This document shows, in pieces, positions 7,274 through 15,700 of a stretch of 36,431 nucleotides of DNA; within the stretch, counting starts at the first letter, position 1, and each line of letters starts with the position of its first letter. Both the position numbers and the translations under genes were made by a program. The stretch spans positions 1-36,431 of the forward strand of contig JAKSTM010000018.1 of assembly GCA_024402565.1 (NCBI GenBank). The letters are read 5' to 3'. Under the pieces are notes generated by a model. It made no database searches. It had not been told where the DNA came from and was given only the letters and a program-made list of their open reading frames with translations. Source of the stretch: Treponema sp. GTDB taxonomy: Bacteria; Spirochaetota; Spirochaetia; Treponematales; Treponemataceae.

Positions 7274-7320
7274 TTTGCGAATTTCCCTTTTCGGGTTTAT
7301 TATATTTGTAGGAGGCTTAT

Positions 7321-8139
7321 ATGGCAATAATTACAATTTCTCGCGAAGTAGCTGCTCTTGGTGATGAAGTTGCCGCAGCACTTGCAAAAAAACTAAACTA
7401 CAAGTTTATCACCCGCAAAGACATTGAAAAAAGTCTTGTTGAACATGGTTTTCCGGAAAACAAGCTTCCAAAATACGATGAACGCAAACCTGGTTTTTTA
7501 GCTTCTTTGGCAAAAGACCGTGATGAATACCTGGATCTTCTGCATCTGGCACTTTTAGAAGCTGCCGACCAGGGAAATGTTGTGTTTATCGGCCGTGGTG
7601 CCTTTGCTCTTTTTGCAGATGTTCCAAATCATATCGGAATCCGCCTCATTGCTGATGAAAAAACACGTGTTCAGCGACTTATGGACGAAAAACAGTGGAA
7701 CGAAAAACAGGCTAAACAGAGAATCAACGAAAGTGATACAAATCGATTTGGATTCCATAAAAGTTTCTACAATGTAGACTGGTCAGCACCACAGAATTAC
7801 ACAGCAGTTCTGAACACAAGTATACTGGATTGTGAAGCAGCAGCAGATGTGATTTTATTGCTTTCAAAACAACTTATTACAGAAGAATCTGAACAGAAAG
7901 GAAAAATTAAACTTGATCAAATGCTCATAGCACAACGCCTGATTAATCAGCTGGTTTTTGATCACAAAGTAAAAGTAGAGTTCCTGCATGCAGTTATTGA
8001 AGATAAGACTATTATTCTTCAAGGAGTTTCCGATTCAATTGCCACTGTTGAACTTACAACACGACTTGCTTCAGAAATACTTCCTGAATATAAAATTCAA
8101 TCTGCAATCAGCGTAATTCACGACTTTAAAGCTTACTAG
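7321..8139 (+). CDS. Cytidylate kinase-like protein with C-terminal BON-like domain
   Basis: The 272-aa product's first 180 residues match the cytidylate-kinase-like family (PF13189 type): it opens IITISRE, and has VVFIGRGA, a DEKTRVQRL lid-like helix and FYNVDWSAPQNY...LNTS. The phosphate-binding loop is degenerate: where the family has GSGG it reads VAALGDE, with no GK(S/T). Catalytic activity is therefore doubtful. The last 70 residues (VKVEFLHAVIEDKTIILQGVSDS...) look like a small alpha/beta BON-like domain. The start has a strong TAGGAGG site and is divergent from the NUDIX gene with 47 bases between the starts. Role unknown; it may be a nucleotide or signalling sensor. Confidence 0.8.
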   Translation: MAIITISREVAALGDEVAAALAKKLNYKFITRKDIEKSLVEHGFPENKLPKYDERKPGFLASLAKDRDEYLDLLHLALLEAADQGNVVFIGRGAFALFADVPNHIGIRLIADEKTRVQRLMDEKQWNEKQAKQRINESDTNRFGFHKSFYNVDWSAPQNYTAVLNTSILDCEAAADVILLLSKQLITEESEQKGKIKLDQMLIAQRLINQLVFDHKVKVEFLHAVIEDKTIILQGVSDSIATVELTTRLASEILPEYKIQSAISVIHDFKAY

Positions 8140-8223
8140 ACATTTCTGAATAACGAACTCTAATGTAAATCCCTTAAGGGAATTTCTCCGATTGCGAAAA
8201 GGCTTATTCTGAACCACAATTAT

Positions 8224-8229
8224 TATACT
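8224..8229 (+). promoter_or_regulatory. -10 box upstream of the GH43 gene
   Basis: TATACT lies 13 bases before the ATG, overlapping the leader that contains AGGAGA. No -35 box is recognisable. A CCCTTAAGGG palindrome at 8171-8180 lies upstream and could be an operator, but this is only a guess. Confidence 0.35.
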
Positions 8230-8242
8230 AGGAGACAATAAT

Positions 8243-9211
8243 ATGATTCAGAATAAACCTCTGGTAACTAACATGTTTACTGCTGACCCTTCAGCACATG
8301 TTTTTGATGGAAAAATTTACATCTACCCATCACATGACCCGGGAGAAGACGTAGAAAATAACGACAACGGTGATCAGTACAACATGCGTGACTACCACGT
8401 ATTCGAAATGGCTGACACAGAAAATTATCCAAAAGATTGTGGTGAAGTTCTTCACCTTAAAGATGTTCCTTGGGCATCAAAACAGTTGTGGGCACCAGAC
8501 TGCAATAAAAAAGGTGACACATACTATTTCATTTTCCCTGCACGCGACAAAGAAGGAATGTTCCGTCTTGGCATCGCAACAGGAAAGAACCCAGGCGGCC
8601 CTTTCAAGGCAGAACCAAACCCAATTCCAGGTTCTTACTCAATTGACCCATGTCTCTTCTCAGATGACGACGGTGAATACTACTGTACATTTGGTGGAAT
8701 CTGGGGTGGACAGCTGGACCAGTACCGCAACAACGTTTGGGGAGCAGAAAACAAAGAACCAACAGAAGGAAATGCAGTTTGTGGAAAAATCGCAAAAATG
8801 GCTCCTGATATGAAATCTTTTGCTGAAGAACCAAAAGATGTAGTTGTTCTTGATGAAAACGGAGAACCAATCAAAGCTGTAGACCACGACCGCCGCTACT
8901 TTGAAGCTCCTTGTCAGTTCAAACGCAACGGAAAATACTACTTCACATACTCAACAGGTGATACACACAACATCTGCTGGTCAGTAAGTGACAATGTTTA
9001 CGGACCATACACATACGGCGGAGTTCTGCTTAAGCCTGTTCTTGGTTGGACAAACCACCACTACTGTGTTGAATTCAACGGAAAATGGTACCTGTTCTAC
9101 CACGACTGTGAACTTTCAAAGGGTGTAAACCAGAACCGTAACGTTAAGTTCTGCGAACTCAAGTTCAACGACGACGGTTCAATCGATCCAATCGACGCCC
9201 TCGTGAAATAA
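8243..9211 (+). CDS. Intracellular glycoside hydrolase family 43 (xylosidase/arabinofuranosidase-like)
   Basis: The product (322 aa) has no signal peptide, so it should act in the cytoplasm on imported oligosaccharides. The five-bladed propeller family signature residues are visible: base Asp15 in TADPSAHVF, the pKa-modulating Asp135 in SYSIDPCLF, and acid Glu221 in RRYFEAPCQF. WAPDC and a terminal HHYCVEFNGKWYLFYHD are also typical of GH43. The likely activity is removal of xylose or arabinose from hemicellulose oligomers. Codon choice is strongly biased to AAC, GAC, TAC and TTC compared with its neighbours, suggesting high expression. The ATG is preceded by AGGAGA, and a strong terminator follows. 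Confidence 0.9.
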   Translation: MIQNKPLVTNMFTADPSAHVFDGKIYIYPSHDPGEDVENNDNGDQYNMRDYHVFEMADTENYPKDCGEVLHLKDVPWASKQLWAPDCNKKGDTYYFIFPARDKEGMFRLGIATGKNPGGPFKAEPNPIPGSYSIDPCLFSDDDGEYYCTFGGIWGGQLDQYRNNVWGAENKEPTEGNAVCGKIAKMAPDMKSFAEEPKDVVVLDENGEPIKAVDHDRRYFEAPCQFKRNGKYYFTYSTGDTHNICWSVSDNVYGPYTYGGVLLKPVLGWTNHHYCVEFNGKWYLFYHDCELSKGVNQNRNVKFCELKFNDDGSIDPIDALVK

Positions 9212-9224
9212 TTGCGATTATGAA

Positions 9225-9260
9225 CAAAAAAAAGCTGCTCTTCTGAGCAGCTTTTTTTTG
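9225..9260. terminator. Bidirectional Rho-independent terminator
   Basis: A7-GCTGCTC-ttct-GAGCAGC-T8 follows the GH43 stop. With A-runs upstream and T-runs downstream it can end transcription from both sides, here GH43 on the plus strand and possibly read-through from GH9 on the minus strand. Confidence 0.88.
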
Positions 9261-9261
9261 T

Positions 9262-9378
9262 TCTGCGTTAGGCGCTGGAGGGGCGCTGGCGCGTTTGAAG
9301 CGCAGCGGAAAACCGGCCGTCAGGCAAGCCCGAAAGCACCGACCCGGCGGATGCGAAGCAGACGCCGGGGAACGCCCA
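9262..9378. repeat. GC-rich multi-hairpin intergenic element
   Basis: This block is bounded by GCGTT (9264-9268) and AACGC (9371-9375). It contains a strong stem CCCGGCG/CGCCGGG (9343-9349 and 9363-9369) enclosing GATGCGAAGCAGA, plus GCGC-rich stems. It lies between the convergent GH43 and GH9 genes. Its composition and the shared GGATGCGAAG word link it to the block at 77-150. Confidence 0.5.
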
Positions 9379-9382
9379 CATA

Positions 9383-10993
9383 TTAAAGCATTCTTGAAAG
9401 TCCCAGTGTCAGAGGACTGTTCCAGTAAATGGCAATCTCATTTGTACTGTAACTTCCCTGATGGTCAATAAAACACTTAAGTGGTGCCTGCCCCTGAAGC
9501 TTCTCTTTAGCAACCGCATCATTTAACCCAGACCCAGGTCCACCACTCACCATACCAGGCATCGGCTGTTTTATAAAACCAGAAGGTCTGTGATGTGGAT
9601 TTTTCATGGGATTTGAGCCAGCCCCTGTTACATAACAATAATCCACCGGATTTACGCCCAATATGTATGAAATCTGGCGCTGAAAACAATGGAAATATTC
9701 TTCATCGCCTGTAAGGTCATAAGCCATTGTAAGGCAGTGTCCTGCATCCATTACAGCGCCATTACTTCCCCAGAAGACTTTTGAAAGCGGATAAGCAAAT
9801 ACATTTGAATCCGCTTTTTCCAAAGCTTTATCGGCAGTTGCAATTACCGCAGTCTTTATTTCTTCTATAAAGCTATCTGCAAATGCTCTGTCATCACTTG
9901 AAAGAGATTCCAGCAAATTCTGATCCATATGTAAAAGGCATTCATTTCCGAACCCAGTGAAACAGCCCCATCCAAAGCCGTCTCCCCACCATGGATTTTC
10001 CTGGAGTTCTTTGCGCATCTCCATAGCTTTTTTCAGATATTCCACATTTCCTGTTTCACCAAAAAGCGCACAAAGAGCAAAATAACGTTCATCTTTTGCA
10101 CAACCGTCTCCATATCCACCTGTTGTGATTTCTGGAGGATTTTTATAAAGCTCGTCTTCATGAGTGTCCAGATAGCTTTGTGAAAGCATTGCAGCTTTTA
10201 ACAGACGGTCTGCAAATTCAGGATCAGAATCTTTATAAAACTTTGCAGCATAAGCACAGGAACCTGCAAAGTCTGCAGTAGCGGTTGTAGAAACCGGTGC
10301 CAGAACCAGAGGATCTTTTTCCATATCAGGCCAGATAAATCCGCAGAAACGGTAACAGCTTGCTTTATGATAAACGGCGCCGTCTTCGCGCTGCATGCGC
10401 AAAAACCATTCAAGTTCAAAACGCACTTCATCCAGAATGGAAAGTTCGTCATGCCAGAAAGGAATAGTTTTTCCGTAGATAGATTTCTCTGTTTCATAGG
10501 CCAGAAGCAGGTCCATTACAGTTTTTGCGCCTGCAACAATATAACGGCCGTAGTCGCCTGCATCATGCCAGCCGCCGTCGGCAGTACGTTTATCTTTTGT
10601 CCCATATACATCAGCAGGGCCGGTGTGGCAGGCTTTATGTCCCCAGACAGGATCTTTTACAGCCTCTCCACAACGGCTCAAAGTGAAATATTCAAGAGTG
10701 GATTTATACAAATCTTTATAGACGCCTGCTTTTACGTCAAAAGGAAAGCTTTTCCCTCCGTCATAAAAAATTACATAACGTCCTTCAGCGTTTACTTCAG
10801 AAAAATCCAGAACACCGTATTTTCCGCCTGCAAGTTCATCATCACGAATATCGGAAACCTGACCTTCAAAAACAACAGTTCCAGATTCATCTTTTACGCA
10901 GAATGAAGTTTCATTTTCATTGAGAATTTCAGCAACAGCAATTTTATCGGCATCAGGAAGGTAACCTACCTGGTTAACAAAAATCTTATTCAT
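9383..10993 (-). CDS. Intracellular glycoside hydrolase family 9 with N-terminal Ig-like domain
   Basis: The product (536 aa) combines a CelD-type N-terminal immunoglobulin-like domain (about 1-88, NKIFVNQVGYLPDADKIA) with an (alpha/alpha)6 GH9 domain. The catalytic pair Asp144/Asp147 is in GGWHDAGDYGRY, the substrate-binding PHHRPS is near residue 465, and the proton donor Glu519 is in YSTNEIAIYWN. No signal peptide or binding module is present, so it is unlikely to attack cellulose outside the cell. Processing imported cello-oligosaccharides (glucosidase or cellobiosidase-like) is more plausible. A sugar kinase and HAD phosphatase lie upstream on the same strand, 87 bases away, fitting intracellular sugar use. 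The ribosome site is weak. Confidence 0.9.
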   Translation of the reverse strand: MNKIFVNQVGYLPDADKIAVAEILNENETSFCVKDESGTVVFEGQVSDIRDDELAGGKYGVLDFSEVNAEGRYVIFYDGGKSFPFDVKAGVYKDLYKSTLEYFTLSRCGEAVKDPVWGHKACHTGPADVYGTKDKRTADGGWHDAGDYGRYIVAGAKTVMDLLLAYETEKSIYGKTIPFWHDELSILDEVRFELEWFLRMQREDGAVYHKASCYRFCGFIWPDMEKDPLVLAPVSTTATADFAGSCAYAAKFYKDSDPEFADRLLKAAMLSQSYLDTHEDELYKNPPEITTGGYGDGCAKDERYFALCALFGETGNVEYLKKAMEMRKELQENPWWGDGFGWGCFTGFGNECLLHMDQNLLESLSSDDRAFADSFIEEIKTAVIATADKALEKADSNVFAYPLSKVFWGSNGAVMDAGHCLTMAYDLTGDEEYFHCFQRQISYILGVNPVDYCYVTGAGSNPMKNPHHRPSGFIKQPMPGMVSGGPGSGLNDAVAKEKLQGQAPLKCFIDHQGSYSTNEIAIYWNSPLTLGLSRML

Positions 10994-11080
10994 ATGTTCA
11001 AACTACTAGAGAATACTCCAAAATAATATAAATATTTTTTTGAAAATTTCCAAAATATTCGATAAATCGCTCTATTTTGT

Positions 11081-12022
11081 CTAGCGAATGGTTCCCGGGA
11101 CTTCACTTTCTGCATTGCGGGCAGCACACCAGGTTCCTTTTGAAAGAGCACATGCCATATCACCATTTCCTGAACTGTCAGCTGTTTCCAGATACTTGAA
11201 TATAAAGCCTGCATTGAAAGTATCACCACAGGCAGTTGTATTCACAGGAATAACCTTTTCAACAGGATGAGAATAAAACTCTCCGTTACGGGCAGCATAT
11301 GTTTCTTCGGTTCCACGAGTCTCAACAATTACATTTTTAAGCTCTTCTGATTTCTTACAAATCAATTCTGTAAGGCGGCCTTTTGGAAGCGGAAACTCAT
11401 AACCAAAAGTTGAACAGAATTCTTCTTCGTTAATTTTGATAATCTGCGGAGTGCAGATTTCCAAAGTTCTTAATAAATCTTTTCCACAAAAATCAGCAAG
11501 AAGAATGACGCCGGCATCTACCACCGCTTTTGAAATGCGTGCCTGAAAATCTTCAGACCACATGGCAGGACGACTTCCGGCAAGAACGACCGCCTGACAC
11601 GGTTTTCCGGAAGAGTCTTTTCCGTTTTTAAGCGCATCATTCAGTAAATCCATAAACTCGTTTTCTGCCTTTTCGCGGTCAAAATCCAGAGCCGGTTCCC
11701 CTACTACGATTTCTGTTGTTTCATGACTTGTCGAATCCAGAAGTGTAAGGCATTCCCGGGTGAAGCCCGGAACCATTACAGTTTTTACGGCAAGTTTGTC
11801 CTGCTCTGCAAGTTTCAAAAAAAGATCCGCATTTTCTTCTCCAAGAGGACAAAGAGAAAGTGAAACGCCAGGCTCCAGCATATCAAGTACGCGGGCTGTA
11901 TTCACCGCTTTTCCGGAAGCATCCAGGCGGTAAGAAGTTGAGCGGTTTACATGAGTCAAAGCAACTTTGTCAAAAGTAACTGTTTTCTGAAGTGTCGAAC
12001 TTAAACAAACTGTAAGAATCAT
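11081..12022 (-). CDS. PfkB-family sugar kinase, 1-phosphofructokinase/tagatose-6-phosphate kinase-like
   Basis: The 313-aa product is a ribokinase-fold kinase. The N-terminal signature is DASGKAVNTARVL (FruK has GGKGxNVSRVL), and near the C-terminus TTACGDTFNAGFIFKY holds the catalytic Asp; the usual GAGD is ACGD here. The IL-S-TLQKTVTF opening is like FruK/LacC, which phosphorylate fructose-1-phosphate or tagatose-6-phosphate. Without a PTS permease nearby, the true substrate is uncertain. The ATG is preceded by CAGGAAAAG. It is in an operon behind the HAD gene (24-base gap), possibly extending to GH9. Confidence 0.82.
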   Translation of the reverse strand: MILTVCLSSTLQKTVTFDKVALTHVNRSTSYRLDASGKAVNTARVLDMLEPGVSLSLCPLGEENADLFLKLAEQDKLAVKTVMVPGFTRECLTLLDSTSHETTEIVVGEPALDFDREKAENEFMDLLNDALKNGKDSSGKPCQAVVLAGSRPAMWSEDFQARISKAVVDAGVILLADFCGKDLLRTLEICTPQIIKINEEEFCSTFGYEFPLPKGRLTELICKKSEELKNVIVETRGTEETYAARNGEFYSHPVEKVIPVNTTACGDTFNAGFIFKYLETADSSGNGDMACALSKGTWCAARNAESEVPGTIR

Positions 12023-12046
12023 TTTCTTTTCCTGATCAAATTAAAA

Positions 12047-12673
12047 TTACAAATCCAATAAATCTTTCATGCCGCTGATTACGTACTCAGCACGGTCAAC
12101 GGTTTTTCCAAAGCCGTAAGAAGCATGGATGAACGGAATGCCCGCTTTATGTGTAGCGTCAGCATCACCCTGAGTGTCACCAACGTAAGCAGCATTTTTC
12201 AGTCCGTTTCTTTCAATGATTAAACGGATGTTTTCATCTTTCAGTTTTTCTTCGTCGCCGTAACAGGCATGATCCAGAAAGTACGGGCCGAATCCTGTAA
12301 CGCGAAGCATAGTTTCAATGTAACCGCTCTGGCAGTTGGAAACAACGTAAAGCTTATATTTTTTGCTTAAGGCTTCGAGAGTTTCTTTCATATCAGGATA
12401 AAGTTTCCCGCCGATTGAGCCCACCGCGTCTTCTTCTTTTTCGTAGCAGCACAACTTGAAGTTTTCGCGGGTTTCCATGTTTTCATTTGGAAGAATACGG
12501 GCGATGATTTCATCCATTGGTTTTCCAAAAAGCTGCTTCAAATCATCGGCTGTAACGTGTGCGTAAGAAAGACCGCATATATCCATTGCTTCATTCCAGG
12601 CAGGAGCAACGATGGGAGTTGTATCCCAGATTGTTCCGTCAACATCAAAAATAAGTGAATCAAAATTTGCCAT
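12047..12673 (-). CDS. HAD-superfamily hydrolase
   Basis: ATG 12673 (208 aa) is chosen over an upstream TTG (12697) because it places the motif-I strand at the usual position. The motifs are FDVDGTIWDTT (I), VVSNCQSGY (II), Lys in DEEKLKDENI, and YVGDTQGDADA (III). The cap between I and II is helical. It resembles phosphoglycolate phosphatase/beta-phosphoglucomutase relatives, and a sugar-phosphate substrate is likely. It is the first gene of the HAD-PfkB(-GH9) unit and is divergent from the RHS gene, 100 bases away. Confidence 0.85.
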   Translation of the reverse strand: MANFDSLIFDVDGTIWDTTPIVAPAWNEAMDICGLSYAHVTADDLKQLFGKPMDEIIARILPNENMETRENFKLCCYEKEEDAVGSIGGKLYPDMKETLEALSKKYKLYVVSNCQSGYIETMLRVTGFGPYFLDHACYGDEEKLKDENIRLIIERNGLKNAAYVGDTQGDADATHKAGIPFIHASYGFGKTVDRAEYVISGMKDLLDL

Positions 12674-12772
12674 AAAAAAATAATACCTGATTTTCAATTT
12701 TTTTTCTTTTCATTTGCAGATTTTGTCTCATAAAAACCTATTAGTTAACAAAGTTTTTTTAGGAGCGATTTT

Positions 12773-15700
12773 ATGAAAAAAATCTATTGGATTATTACTT
12801 TAATAATTCTGTTATCGTTCAATTACTTATGGAGCTTTGCATATTCAGGTCCAACAGGTAATTCCCAAGTACCCACTTATGGTGGCGGTTCAACGCCAAG
12901 TTCACCACCCAGCATACCTAACATACCTAACATACCAAACAATCCCACACCACCCCAAACACCATCTAACCCAGAACCAGAACCGGAACACTCTTCACAA
13001 CCAGAGACACCTTCCCAACCGGAAACACCTGCACAACCAGAAACGCCTCAAGCACCGAATCCCGACCCAGAAGTTTCACAAGAGCCTCAGACACCTCAAG
13101 AACCACAAGCTCCGGAAGTTCCATACGTTCCCCCAGAGCCTCCCGCACCGGATCCAAAAGTCCTGGAAGCGGAGAAAAATGGGCTAAAAGAAACGGTTAA
13201 TTCTTTTCTTAAAAATGTAAATGATAATAAAGAAAAAAGACCTTTCTTCGAATCGGTTGGTTCAAAACTAAAAGATCTGGCAAATCTTATTACTGGAAAG
13301 AAAAACGAATCAAACTCAAAAACTGAAGAAAAAACGAAAGAAGAAATTAAAGAAGTCGTTGAAGAACAAGAAGACGAATTAAAAGAAGCATTAAGCGATA
13401 AAGATGGAGATCCAGTATCAGTTGCCACTGGAGAATATTTTCTTGAGGAAACTGACATTCCATTAAAATATGGATTTTCTATAAAGCGTACATATCGTTC
13501 AGAAAATCATATTACAGGAACTTTTGGATATGGTTGGAGTTCAAATTTAGACCAGCGGCTTATTTTCGGATTAAAACCAAACACCGCAGAATCTTTACAA
13601 GAATCAGAAGCACTTCTTAAAGAATTATATCTTCATTTACAGGATGCGGAATCCACTCTGAAAAATGAATATGGCGTATCTAGCGTGGAGAATGCGGAAA
13701 CTGAAATCCGCGCAAAACGTTCAAAATTGAAAAATCTATTGGACAGTTCCACCAGTGCAGATGATAGTGCAAACACACTACTAGAAAAATTTGAAACCGG
13801 GGAATATATACAGGAACTTCAAAACACTAAAAATGAATTAAATTATCTCATTTATCAATTTGACTTGCTTTTAGAAACACTTCCTGACCAGCTGGCAACA
13901 ATTTATCAAATTAGAAATCAGATTACTGATGAAGAAAATAGAAGAACCTCTATACAAAATGACATTGCGGAAAATAATCGGAGAAGAATAATTAACAGTC
14001 CTGCTTATTTCCCTGGCATCCCGGATTCATATATATACACAGGCTTTAACTCCATCACTTACATCGACGAAAATGGCGTTCCTCATCTCCTTATGAGAAA
14101 CGGAAGTATCTGGTTTCCTTATTCCGGTCACGGTAAAAAAATTGAGGAAATGAGTTACTATTCCAACCATACGTACATCATGGAAGATATTGACGGATGC
14201 TCAAAAACCTTTTCTGAAAATGGACTTCTGATTTCTGAAAAGAACTCTACAGGACTTAGTTTGAATCTGACAAGAAACAGCGAAGGGAAAATTACTAATA
14301 TTTCTTCCACATCCAAAGAACAATATTCTGTTTCGTATAATGGAAAATATATTTCTGCCATTACAAACTTAAGAGATTCTTCAGATAAGTTTTCTTATTC
14401 ATACGATTATGGAAACCTTTATTCAGTTATAGATAACGAAGGTGATTCTACAAAATATTCTTATGATGAATCTGGTCATATGATTAAGATATATAAACCA
14501 GATACCAGTTTTATCACGATTCATTATTCAGAACAACTTGCTGATGGAAGAAAACTTGTTACAGAGACAACAGACGAAGAAGGAAATTCTGAATATTTTA
14601 ATTACGACTTATCAAATAGAATTACCGATTATACAGACCATGACGGAAATAAAACCCGCTACTTTTTTAATCAAAATTTAAATACAATACGAAAGGAATT
14701 TCCAAATGGGACATGGCAGGAATTCATATTTTCAAAATATGGAGCTTTACAAAAAATAAATAATTTTGGAGCTATATATTCTGTAGAAATCGACCCGAAA
14801 GAAAAGCCAATTAAAATAGTCTACCCTGATTCTACAACAGAAATATTCAAATATAACACATCCGGATACGTAACGTATTTTAAAGACCGCGGAAACAACA
14901 TTTATGAATGGGACACAGTTTTAAACGGCTACACCGGAAATATGACAAAAAATGGAATTCCTGTTTATAACAGAGAAATAGATCAGTTTGGAAACATTAC
15001 AAAATACATTCTTTTTGGAACGCCAAATACAATCAAAGAATATTCTTATGATGATTTTGGAAATATGACTTCCTGTAAAAATGGAAAAGAATCCTATTCA
15101 TATACTTATGACAATAGAAATAGAATTACCGGAATGTTTCAAAACGGAACAAACATTTATCATATCTCCTATGGAAACAAATCTGAAAAAATTACTTACA
15201 GTACCGGAGTAGAAATCGTAAAGACCTATAATAGTCGAAAAGATTTAATTTCTGTTGAAGAAAAAGACTTATCTACTGGAGAAAAAACAACCACTTTCTA
15301 TAATTACGATAAAAGACATTTTCCTGTTCGCTGTACAATCTCTGACGGAAGCAACACTTTCACTGCTTGGGAAAAAGTGTGGAGCCCAGAAGGAAATCTA
15401 TTAACCTTCACAGAATTTGATTACACTCCTGGTTCCTATATTGAACAGGACAGAAGAATTACCGAATACGCTTATAATGAAAACCAACTTATTTCAGAAA
15501 CAAAATACAAAAAGTCTGTTCCAGAATTCAAATGTACCACATCCATAAACCGAACTCTAATATATGGCGGTGATTCCAGTGAAATAATCACAAATCCTCT
15601 TGGCTTTACATCTGAAATCAAAACTGATGTATCAGGAAACATCATACATTTTAAAGATTCGTTAAATCAAATTTTCGGTTTTTCCTACGACACTTCCGGA

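Noticed and set aside
12837..13458. Overlapping frames in the Pro-rich stalk of the RHS gene
   Set aside because: Low-complexity shadows of the QPETP repeats.
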